A stretch of 64,000 nt of DNA. It comes from Strigamia acuminata. Its lineage: Eukaryota; Arthropoda; Chilopoda; Geophilomorpha; Linotaeniidae. The translations under genes and the position numbers were made by a program. This document shows, in pieces, positions 10,802 to 20,900 of the stretch. The number at the start of each line of letters is the position of its first letter. Position 1 is the stretch's first letter. The notes beneath the pieces are model-generated. The model did no database searches. It saw nothing but the letters and a program-made list of their open reading frames with translations, and was not told the origin of the DNA. Where the stretch lies: the NCBI GenBank assembly GCA_949358305.1, contig OX442315.1, positions 13,232,427-13,296,426 on the forward strand. Direction: 5' to 3'.

Positions 10802-13800
10802 TTATCGCATTCGTAGTTGAATGTGAAAACCGATAAATTCTATAATTTCAAAAACATTTAAAGAGCAAAACCCTAAAAAAAATCCCAGACTTCCTCCAAA
10901 ATCACTCAAAAATTCGTTACAATCATACGTATATTTCTCGGTAGTTTCTTCGTGGATGTTATCCGAATAGAAGAACTTGATCATTATGTGGCGCTCATCG
11001 AACGTCTTCTCTATTATGTTGTGCGTGCCGGTGAAAACGGTGTCAGAACATGGCTTCTGACAGTTACATCTAGTGAAATTGAAAGTTGAATATGCTTTGT
11101 ATACATGCAAATGAGCATGATTTGCTTCTGATCCCCAGTTGCATTTTGTTGTGTTGGTTTTCATATACGGCATTCTGGAACATTATGAACATTATGAACA
11201 TGTGATTATAACAGCTGCCTCTTTGTCATCAGGCAGTTTACTTACTTGCAGACCCCTGAAATAAGGTTTTCAAAGCAGGTGTCAATGCATTGTATGTAAT
11301 CCTTCTCGCTGTAACAAGGATGTTGAGTTTTATTCTTGAATTCAAACTGTAAAGGGCAATCCATATTGACTTAATTTCAGAAGATGCATTCAATCCTCAA
11401 ACGACGAATTTACTTATCCTTAAAACATTTAAAGAAATGACAGATTTCTATACCTACAACATGTGGTAACAATAGCTATTAGCAGGTGCAGAAGAGATAA
11501 ATCGCTTCTATAAGTCACAGAAGTTATTTCAATTTCACTTAATCTTAACCTTCCCATAGCCATGGTAGGTCAAAAAAATTACAGAAGTGCAAAAATCACT
11601 GTAATTCTTTTTTTCCTGAAAATTAATTAATGAGGTTAACTTTTATTCCTCAAAAACATTTTTTTCTTATTTTATAATGTCTAAATACAAATAGTTTTTC
11701 AATAATTAATAAGATAATTTAATATTTATAATATAAAACACCCTTAATGGGAGCGCCGTACACCACTTTGCCATCTGTTTGCACTAGGTGGCGTATTAAA
11801 ATTAGTCCTAAAACATGTGCTTTTACCAGGAAAAATGCGATTGCACCAGGAAAAATGTGATTGTGCACATGTGCAGAAGGATTTTTAAAAGAAGGCAGAA
11901 ATGACCGACCTTAGCTAGCAATGGTGGAAACTAGGCTTGGCTATGGGAAGGTTAATCATTTTATTTGAATTATTTCAAGTTGAATTCTCAGAGATACGAT
12001 TAAAAAAACGTCATATTTTGTTTCAGAGAAGTCATTTCAAACGAATAAGCCAATTTGTCTTTTGAGGATTGAAAGTACTTAATGTTTCTTCCACCCGTTA
12101 AGGAGGAAACATAAGGGAGCGGGTTAGATTTTACCTTTTGCATTTGCAATTCAATGTGCGTTTCATGGCCCTGATAAACTTCTTGAATTTCAGAAAATAT
12201 AAAATGGTTTCGAGTTGTTACAGTTGAATCATGATGATAAGAAACCTGAAAATTATTAATGGTTATATCGAAATAAATTTTATATCCCGATTCGTTATAA
12301 CGAGGGTCGTTATAACGAGACACTTGTGTAGTGTGGGTACTGGGCAAAACTACTGAGGCTCAGGCGCAACCAGGCTTTATCCAGACTAAAGAAAATACAC
12401 TTCCCAATATTATGCCTCGCTTTTTGTCCAGACAACACTGCTTATACTAGCTGCATTAAAAAATTAAATATTTGTGTTTTAACAATTTTAGTTTAAAAGT
12501 ATTTTAAGTTTAAATTTGTGAGTGCTTGAATTTTAAATTAATTTTGCTTTAATTTTTGTAAAACTTTGTATACAAATGAAATGCGTAACTACACGTATAA
12601 CTGAAGTAAAATAGAGTTTAGTAAAATTGTATTTTAGTTTGTACTAGTATTTTAACCAATTTTAGTTTGACATTTAAAATAGGATAGAAAATGAAGTCAT
12701 TTTTGCTTTAAAATTGGAGTAAAACACAAAAGGTTTTAATTTTTGAATGTAGCAACTAGGGTTTCTCTACCGGTATTTACCGGTATTAAAAACCGGTAAT
12801 TTTTTCGGAAATACCGAATACCGAATACCGTTTTTATTTCGGTATTGGTACCGGTTTTTATTGTTAGATGTCACTGCGATAGTGACATTTGAAACAAACA
12901 TTAAATGTGTTGATTTTGGTGTGAACTTTGCCCACATCAAAGTTAAAAATAAATCAGGCAGTAGTGACTCGTGCATCGTGCCATTGTGTGATCTGTCATC
13001 TCAAGTATGTTTAAAAAATAAATACACTTTCATTCCAAGGTATGGTTAATGAGAAATTTTGTAAATTTATACTCATTTACAGGGTTTTAACTTTTAGAAA
13101 AGTGTAACCATGTCATCAGTGTGGAAATATTTTGATAAAGTGGAGAAGAAATGCAAAACATGTGGCAAAACAATAAAAACAGCTGGTGGATCAACGAGTG
13201 GGATGATTGCACATCTACAGATTCACGGTCATGACATCAATGCCCAAAGAAAAAATGAAGGAATGACGAATGCTACATCTACACCTAAAAAACCGAATTC
13301 ACCTGTGTTAAACTTAACACTTAACACTTAAAAATATTCAACATTGTATATAGCATTGTTATAGCTATGATTATTATTTTTTACCGAAAAATACCGGTTT
13401 TACCGGTTTTTTGAATATTCATTACCGAAATACCGGTTATTCGAAAAGTACCATTTTTGAGAAACCCTAGTAGCAACAGTATATTGAAGGTTACCATTAT
13501 CCCAATTCTTGGTTTATGCAAACTGTTGTTGATTCGTTTTTTTTCCGTTTCATTGTTTATTCTGGTCAGATCAGATCTTAATTCATTCATCAACTTTCCA
13601 TAAAAATTTTCTTTGTACAAAATAGTAATGTACGTAAATGGACCTCGATATTCTTGGATTCCAGCTATAAAAATAGTAATTTAGTCATTAACTTGAGTCC
13701 AACTGTAACTATTGCCTTTCGTTGTTTTAAGGGAATGAATGCTGAAATACTTACAAGTATTCAATATTAGACAGGTTCCCCAAAATGTTGCAATTTTATT

Positions 13801-14956
13801 ATACGTAACATTAATTTTTCTGCCGTATTCAGTGCATGTATCGTTCTCACCGTGGCACTGTTGTAAAACAAAACATGCAATTAAAGAACAAGCTTATTTG
13901 CAATAGGGACTTTGAAGAACTCGCCCAGGGAGGAAGAATGATCAATTTAACATCGCATCTATGTAGACACAATATTAGTCGCATTTAAACTTTCTGTTGC
14001 CCTCAGGTAAAGTAAACTGCTCCAGCTACCGGTGGCAGAAAAATGAACTGCTCATTTGGAACTGAAGCAGCCTGACAGCATGTGAAGATTTTTTTCTATA
14101 CATGTGCGTGCGATGTTAAATCATTCATTGCTACTTGGGCGGTTTATATACTGGACGGCACATTTACATTTGTACTGTGGGAAAACAGTACTGTCGAACT
14201 TCGTTATAACGAATTTCTAGTTATAACGAATAGTTAAAAATGGCTTTGTTGGTTGGTTGGCCCTAGAACACCATGTTAAAATTTTTTGATATAACGAACT
14301 TTTGTTATTCCAAACTGATTTCTCGGGTCCCTTGTGATTTGTTATAACGAGGCTCGATCGTATACAAACAGTATATTTACCGCTTCGTAAAGATCAAAGT
14401 TCTTTTCTCTAATGTGAATATGTTCGTCCCAGAAATTCGAAACTGACAAATTGATAGTGTCAAACATTTTAAAAAAATGTCCAGCAAAAGCATCGATATA
14501 CGGATCGTCATCAGCTAAACATGTCTTCGGCTCTTGTTCACAAGTAAGTATTTTGTTGAGCATGTGTTGCATATTTCGGAAAAATTGTGGGCACAAATAA
14601 ATGGCTGGAAACTGCACAGTGGGACTGCGAACGACGTTGGTTTGTGTGATAACTGGACAGCTGAAGTAACGGCTCACACAATTGGATAATTGTAAGCAAC
14701 AAACAGTAGTTGTGATCGTCAGCACGATTAACCAAACGATCTTTAGGCCTCTACTGATCTTCGGATTTCGTATCTTGTCCACTCCCACGACACTTATGGG
14801 TGGAGTCTTTCGTTCGATAATTTTTGGCCTACGTTTGCGCAGTCTAGGATTGATTTTGTTAACTGGGTGATATTTTGAATCTTTGATCATGTACGCCCAG
14901 TTATTACCTACTGGTAATGGCGATATATGCTTCATCGTTGCTTCTTCGTAGTTCAA
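10802..14956 (-). CDS. DEG/ENaC (pickpocket-type) sodium channel 2, six exons
   Basis: Paralogue of the channel at 6244-9146. Exons in coding order: 14381-14956, 13755-13857, 13495-13664, 12135-12245, 11246-11346, 10802-11174. Phases are all compatible and encode 477 residues. A second in-frame ATG at 14935 aligns with the start of paralogue 1, so the product may be 470 residues. TM1 follows RGLKIVWLIVLTITT. The extracellular domain has CHGENDTCTEYG, HPCYSEKDY and CNCQKPC. TM2 carries GGSLGFFLGFC, again with Cys in place of Ser in the G-x-S filter. Exons 2, 3 and 4 are identical in length to paralogue 1 (103, 170 and 111 nt). Introns are loaded with MITEs (11549, 12757, 14191), but no coding exon is broken. 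Confidence 0.87.
11549..11951. mobile_element. piggyBac-like MITE, 403 bp
   Basis: Terminal inverted repeats CCTTCCCATAGCCA / TTGGCTATGGGAAGG are flanked by TTAA on both sides (11545-11548, 11952-11955), the piggyBac target. Lies in an intron of channel 2. No transposase. Confidence 0.8.
12757..13469 (+). mobile_element. hAT-like non-autonomous transposon, copy 1 (713 bp)
   Basis: Terminal inverted repeats TAGGGTTTCTC / GAGAAACCCTA, with an exact 8-bp target duplication GTAGCAAC (12749-12756, 13470-13477), the hAT signature. Subterminal regions are packed with ACCGGTA repeats. It lies in intron 3 of DEG/ENaC channel 2. A second copy in the opposite orientation is at 32868-33623. Confidence 0.88.
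13110..13331 (+). CDS. BED-type zinc-finger fragment of a hAT transposase
   Basis: A 73-residue ORF inside the hAT-like element: MSSVWKYFDKVEKKCKTCGK, then a Cys-x2-Cys...His-x3-His pattern (CKTC ... HLQIH). This is the N-terminal DNA-binding BED finger typical of hAT transposases. The frame stops right after the finger, and no catalytic domain follows in the 713-bp element. It is either a relic or an isolated DNA-binding peptide able to bind element ends. No splice continuation is visible. Confidence 0.6.
   Translation: MSSVWKYFDKVEKKCKTCGKTIKTAGGSTSGMIAHLQIHGHDINAQRKNEGMTNATSTPKKPNSPVLNLTLNT
13975..14105. repeat. Interspersed repeat shared with 43640-43765 (inverted)
   Basis: Shares GTCGCATTTAAACTTTCTGT, a CTGCTCCAGCT...AAATGAACTG block and CATGTGAAGATTTTTT with the reverse complement of 43640-43765. 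Family unknown. Lies in intron 1 of channel 2. Confidence 0.6.
14191..14360. mobile_element. Pogo/mariner-like MITE, 170 bp
   Basis: Ends CTGTCGAACTTCGTTATAAC and GTTATAACGAGGCTCGATCG are imperfect inverted repeats flanked by TA (14189-14190, 14361-14362). The GTTATAACGA motif is typical of pogo/Tigger-type ends. A smaller scrap with the same motif is at about 12288-12325. Confidence 0.6.
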
Positions 14957-14999
14957 TGTGGGGAAAATCGATTGAGGGGAATTTGGTTGTGATGCTTTT

Positions 15000-15690
15000 A
15001 TAGTTGTTTATGAGCTAGCACTGGGGTTTCTTAGTATAAATGATTAACGAGTGTTGCATTAATGCATCCGGTGTATTAAATTAAGGTGTTTTCTTTGCAA
15101 TTAATGCAGTACATCGTATATCATCGTATGGAAATTATTGATGACATTATATTGGTAGTTTGTTTGCAAAGGAAAAAAACAAACTCTTGCGACTTGATGG
15201 AATTCGGTTGGGATTCGGAAGATTTAGATTATTATTTTAATAGAAAAGTTGAAAAAAAATTTAATTTTTGTCCAATTTTCGACAAAAAAATTCAAAATTT
15301 TTATAAAATTTAAAGATTCGGGATTCGGAACGGGATTCCAAAGATTAGGTTAAAAGTCATATCCCTTGGAGGATTTACGGTATACATCAAATCACGTTTA
15401 TTTTTTGCTTTGGCGTTTAACAATGTTTTTGGCTTAGAGATGAATATTTTTTCGGCTTGAGTTCAGCCATTTTTATGTTAGGTCAGTGTACCGAGCTCCC
15501 ACAATACAATGTTTGGCCAATTGAGCCATGGGGTTTTATGAGGAATTTAATCTGTAATTTCTAGTTCCTCTATAAGTTACTAAGTCCCAGGCGGTCCTAC
15601 AGCGAGAACTATAGGACCTATAAATCTACCTCTGATAGCATTTTCTCCCTCTAGTGTCCTACTTCAATAAATTACATCCGCTAGTCACAT
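15000..15690. other. Intergenic, nothing recognisable
   Basis: Upstream of channel 2. AT-rich sequence with short ORFs lacking family features. The duplicated 5' flank seen at the other channel copies is not obvious here. Confidence 0.5.
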
Positions 15691-15699
15691 GACCAGGCC

Positions 15700-15875
15700 C
15701 ACCTTTACCATTGGTCTAACTGGGCTGCAGCCCAGGGGCGCCGGGCACAAGGGGGCGCCGGGCACAGAGGCTGGATCGGCACAGAAGGGTGCTGGCCACA
15801 GAAAAGTGCTAGGCAAGGGGCGCCTGAGTTTTATTAGCCCCGGGCGCTGAAAAGTGTAAAGACGGCCCTGCACAT
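15700..15875. repeat. GC-rich interspersed repeat, copy 1
   Basis: A GC-rich island of GGCGCCGGGCACA-type units next to CTGGGCTGCAGCCCAG. The same sequence is present in inverted orientation at 42045-42235. Stands out sharply from the AT-rich background. Confidence 0.7.
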
Positions 15876-15956
15876 GACTTGGTTTGTCGCATGCCAAACC
15901 AAAGTGAATTAAGAAATACGAAAATACAAATAATATTCTTTAGTGGTGAAAATATT

Positions 15957-16166
15957 TTATTGTAAAAATAAATCGAGATCACCACAAGGTTTTGCGGATT
16001 TCGAAAAACTTGTGAGCACATGGTGAGAACGTGGTGCCTTCAGTTTGCTATTTCTTGGCCCGAGTTTGCGCAGTTTAGGGTTTATTTTGTAAACGCCCTT
16101 GGTTCTTGGGGTGTTGTTTACATGCGCCCGTCTGGTACTTACTGGCAATGGTGATCTGCGCTTCAT
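15957..16166 (-). pseudogene. DEG/ENaC exon 1 remnant (copy 3) with TM1 deleted
   Basis: Begins MKRRSPLPVSTRRAHVNN and continues to NSKLKAP as in the intact channels. It then jumps, with an internal deletion that removes TM1, to a CSQVFRNPQNL segment corresponding to CPQLFRNLQ. Later exons are absent. The conserved 5' flank is directly attached at 16205-16510. Confidence 0.8.
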
Positions 16167-16204
16167 CGTTGTTACTCCTAGATGAAATGAGGCGAAATTC
16201 AATT

Positions 16205-16510
16205 TTAGGTCTAGTGAGTTATGGTTTGTTTTTAAGTTGTTTGTATGGTTACATCGTGTTTACTGGCTGAATGACATGCTACACTGATGATTTATGAGCC
16301 TTTATGTTGATACATTGGAGTTTTATTGCTTTTTTATACGGTGCAGCGTGTAATTATCTTCTATTTATGGCAGAGATGGTTATTGATTACATTATTCTTT
16401 ATACAGGGAGATTCAGTATAGAATTAACACAACTCGAGAATAAGCATTACGTGCTAGACGATAGCTTAAGTATTGACACGAGATTCTTTTGTCAATACGA
16501 TTAAACTCGT
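16205..16510 (-). promoter_or_regulatory. Conserved 5' flank of DEG/ENaC pseudogene copy 3
   Basis: Same block order as 9190-9464 (GGAGTTTTATTGCTTTTTTA, ATCTTCTATTTATGGCAGAG, GTGCTAGACGATAGCTTAAG). It continues uninterrupted through GAGATTCTTTTGTC, the empty site for the solo LTR at 9465. The segment 16510-16959 is intergenic and shared with 10492-10801. Confidence 0.6.
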
Positions 16511-16616
16511 GGCCCGACCTTAAGACGACCCACTAGAGGTTTTTTTTTGTCGTGTCATGGAGTGTTCAACTCCATAGGCCAATTCTTAATCTTTGATATT
16601 GTCCAGCGTTCCCTAT

Positions 16617-16712
16617 GTTAATTTTGAATAAATCAGTTTTGTTAATTTTGAATAAATCAGTTTTGTTAATTTTGAATAAATCAGTTTTGTTAATTTTGAA
16701 TAAATCAGTTAT
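16617..16712. repeat. 24-bp tandem repeat, four copies
   Basis: Four near-exact head-to-tail copies of a unit containing TTAATTTTGAATAAATCAG. Confidence 0.85.
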
Positions 16713-16959
16713 GTTAATTCTTTAACACGCAATGGCTGCTTCTTTCGTACGCAATCATTGTTAAGGAAACAATATGCCACATGGGTCAAAACGGGATTTT
16801 ACACGAGATTTTCGTGTTGATAAAAAATCGAATAAATGCTGACCATAAATATTCTAATAAAATGCAAGTGTTTTTTTTTTAGTGTTTTTGACAAATTTGA
16901 CACATTTGTATCGGAGTGCTGCATTCTATGAGAGTATTTGTGGTAACTACAGTACATCT

Positions 16960-17777
16960 TGTGGTGACCCTGCGGGTGGTCGCCCCTCCAGTGGGCGCCA
17001 TCCGCATGAGTCACTAGGAAAGGTCAGTTCCCTCGCGTTGGCTCCGCCTTCCCCCCCTGGGAAGCGCGTGCCCCGAGGGGGTGAGGTGACGCGTGGCCGG
17101 CCCCCATTGGCCGAGCCAGGCCCCTCACCCTGGCCTATATCAGGTAGAGTTTCGCGCCCTACAAGCAGAACTTACACAAACGACACCAAGAACACAGCAA
17201 CTACCTCACCGTCAGGCCAACTCCACCAAAAGTTAGGATTGATCGAGGACCGCTGATTCCAGTGCAACTGTAACTCTCACGAATTTACACTGTGTGTTAT
17301 TTCCCCGCGAAAGCAGGAAAATAACCCTTGTGGATTCACACCGAATAATCGACCCACGATTATTTCCATTGCGAAGTGTCCGAGTGCCCTGTAAGAAACT
17401 CCACGTTTCTGGACGGAGCCTTGCGACGCTAAAACCAACCCCTAGACAACAGGCACGGATAGAAGACTCGAAAGAGCATTCCACCGCGTCCGTGAACGAC
17501 GAATCCGTGACGAATTTACGACAACTCGAGACGCCGCCTTTGTTCCGCCGACCACGCGGAACCGACGACGCCATCTTGAGAAATCCTTTGTTCGACTCTG
17601 ACCAAGTCGACTCTAGTTTTATACTGAGTGTATTTTAAGGCTTACGCCTATTGAATAAACCTGTTTGTTCATTTACATATACTTAGTATTCATTTGGGTA
17701 ATTTACATATTTAGTAGAATCACAGGTAAAGTAATACACGTTAGCTCTTTAAACCTATCACCAGGTAGGACGCGACA
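16960..17777 (+). mobile_element. Solo LTR, 818 bp, same family as 62127-62944
   Basis: Starts TGTGGTGACC and ends GACGCGACA, with the 4-bp duplication ATCT on both sides (16956-16959, 17778-17781). Length equals the LTR at 62127-62944, and the sequence is nearly the same. AATAAA near 17652 fits a polyadenylation signal. Overlapping ORFs on both strands (about 113 residues each) occur in both LTR copies but have no family resemblance. The insertion lies just 3' of a channel-gene remnant. Confidence 0.88.
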
Positions 17778-17806
17778 ATCTACAGTACATGAATATTCAT
17801 GAATGC

Positions 17807-17902
17807 TTATCGCATTCGTAGTTGAATGTGAAAACTGATTAATTCTATAATTTCAACAACGTTTAAGGAGCAAAACCCTAAAAAAAATCGCAGATTTCCT
17901 CC
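17807..17902 (-). pseudogene. DEG/ENaC last-exon remnant (TM2 only)
   Basis: The reverse strand encodes GGNLRFFLGFCSLNVVEIIE through HIQLRMR and a stop, the second transmembrane segment and tail of the channel family. All sequence N-terminal to GG is missing and replaced by the 3' end of IR-A. It is the 3' relic of a further tandem copy. Confidence 0.85.
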
Positions 17903-17920
17903 CTTTTGTGTTGATGGTAG

Positions 17921-20900
17921 CTAATGACTTGTAATAACACATTCCACGAGGAAGGCAATTCCTGACACTAGGACACCCCCAACGATGATGAGAAATGCTG
18001 TGATTGTGTGTTGCATCGAGATGGGTTTGACATTGTTAATTTGCTTACACACAGTTTCTTCGTTTTTTTGGTGTGTTATTCTATCTAGAATTCCTTTTTC
18101 GACCAACGACATAAGTCTGAAAAGTTTGAGTTTAGATTCCTTATTATTTTATTATAAATTCATGTTATTGCTGTAGCACGTAAAATAATTTATAATAAAA
18201 CTTGAAAACCACTTACATCTGATTTAATATATCAACGTGTTTTGATCGTTTTTTCATCGCATAATAAACTGAAATAGGTACGGGAATTTTAATGAAACTA
18301 AAAGCACACTCGGCGCCGTAGATTCTTATTAGTTCGTCATGCGTATCAATTATTGCATTAGTATCATCCAATAGTAGGTTGTATCCTTCGGCAACATGAA
18401 TATGTCCGCCGTTAGGACTTTTTTCCATTCGTTTACTGATTTCACGTGTTAGCTTTGATCCATCAGTCTGTAATTTAGAAGGGAGTGTTAGTAAGTGTAC
18501 AGGGTGTCCCAAAAGTCTGAACCACCCTAAATATTTCGTGAGCAATTGCATCTAGGCCAACTTTGATGAAGCGATCGTATAGGAAGTTGGGTGAGAGCAA
18601 TCCAATGATGTAATCAAATTTGACCTTGAAGGCCATTTTCAAGGTCATTTACTTGCTAACTTCTAAACCAATCAGGTTAGAGCAAAATTTCCAATTAGAA
18701 AGTGGTAGAGCATGGCCTAATTAGTCTAAAAACATGATTTACTAAAAATATTTTCCTACAAAACTTTTGAAAAAACTTACTAAAATTGTCTCTACAAAGT
18801 TAACACAGTAAATAAGCTTTACCAAAATTTCAACAAAGATTAAAGAAAATCTAATGTTTGCAGATTATTTAAAATTTTTGTAAAAAATTTAAAATTTTTG
18901 TAAAAAATTTAAAATTTTTGTAAAAAATTTAAAATTTTTGTAAAAAATTTAAAATTTGTCACGGTCCTGACTTTAGACAGTAATAATTTTCAAAATTTTA
19001 AGCGCATTTTGCGCCTTTCCCCTAATTTTTCCCCAATTTTATTAAGAAATTGTTTTAATTTTGCTAAATTATTTTATTTTTCCCAAATTTAAATTTATTA
19101 TTTTATTTTATTCATTTTCTTTATTTTAATCATTTATCCTTAATTTGGCCTGGTTTTAATCACTCTATCCAGACAATTCATGAGAGTTCTGCCACAAGTT
19201 GATATAATCGCGCTCTAAATTTGCATATTTCACCCCTGATCGCCTGTTTTCTGCCCAGTCCCCATTGGGAATTGACTTGGCCTTTGACATGTGATCAGAG
19301 GTGACTTGTTCTAACAAATAACTTAGAACAGAGAGAATAATTTTTGCCTTCGACTAGTCAACACCTTCTGTCTTAACTAGGAGATTTCCAAGTGCGATTT
19401 ATGTTGCGTCTCAACGCATACGGTCATTGTGCAGCCCGAATTCTCATGGTTGGCTATCTAACCACTACATTTATTATTTGCCCATTATTTGCGTACAAAT
19501 TACTGGAAAAACGGCGTATTCGACGGTCTTAATTCGTCAATACATTTTATGCCACGACTGTGACTTCCTCCTCAGCCTAGACATTTTGAATTGCATTACG
19601 TCTCAATTGTGTGTTCATTTCATTATCGACGGTTCGACGACGTTGTCTGCGGTTCGGTACCTGTTTGCGCGTTCACCCAACATTTGCGCGTGTCCAGGAG
19701 AAGAAATATACTCTTCGTAAGTACGCCTAGTGAATGACGACATTTTCCCTTAGTGAAGAGCGATATTTTGGTCTTAATTCAAATATCAACGTTCGCCACT
19801 TTGCGCGGCGCCCGAATTGAATCCTGCACCCATATAAAAACGGATTTCACGAATAGACGCTGTCTTAACCTAGCTACTACCCCCGGCAAAGTTTTAAGAG
19901 TTGCAGCGCCTGCGAACCTAAATTTTCTGGTTATCACAATTTAAATTCTTAAATTTCCGAAACTACTGTTAAAAAGTCGACTACGACGTGACAAATTTTT
20001 GTAAAAATTAAGATTTTTGTAAAAAATTTAAAATTTTTTTACAAAAGTTTAAAATTCACAATACCGGTAATAATAAATTGAAACATTAAAAGTACAATTT
20101 TCAATTTTTGTTACGTAATATTATTAAGAACCCCCTCCCCGTCATAACAACCCGTAACAAAATTTGAAACCCCCCCCCCCCTCAAGGCGTTGCATAATTT
20201 ATGGACGGCCCCCAAGAGATGGCGCATTTCAGTTGCTCGGTTTGCTCTCTTAGGCGTAGGTTTAAGTGAAAATGAACTTTCTTTTTCCATCCATCAGTGA
20301 ACTAGTTTTAATTTAGTGCATTTGGAGTTCAATAATCGTAATATTATTACCTTTATATGCGTGTACACAAAATATAGTCCGTAAGCAAATAAATTAATTT
20401 TGTCGTCTGCAAGTAATTCTTGAATGTCGTGATACCGGATATTAGTTGGAGTGATTGTTAGAGACGAATACAATACAGCATTGTGGCTCATAAAGATGAT
20501 CATGACAAACATGTTTATTGTTTGAGTAATAGCACAAACTGCAAAAATAGGTCATTTAGTATCACATAGCATTCGATTTCCACATTTCAAATTCAAACCC
20601 GATGCTAATGATGATTTCTTCTTGTGTTTCATCCAAGTTAAGAATATACTGATAGGCAAATGTATAGCAAATACACAAAGCCAAACAGTCAGGGGAAATG
20701 GTTCAAGAAATGTCGTCCACAAATATTGCTTTCTTGTTGTGTCTTTTCTGATGGCAAATCCCATTGTGTATTTGCTCACAGAAACACTGGTAAAATCGAA
20801 ATAATTCCAAGTAGCTGAAGACATCCCAAATAGGGCATTATGCAAATCACTATGCTAATAAAATGAATAAAAGTATAAAAGTAAATAAAAAAAAAGGCTT

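Noticed and set aside
17233-17638. Overlapping ~113-codon ORFs on both strands, repeated at 62400-62805
   Set aside because: They are LTR sequence; conservation between copies reflects recent transposition, not protein selection.
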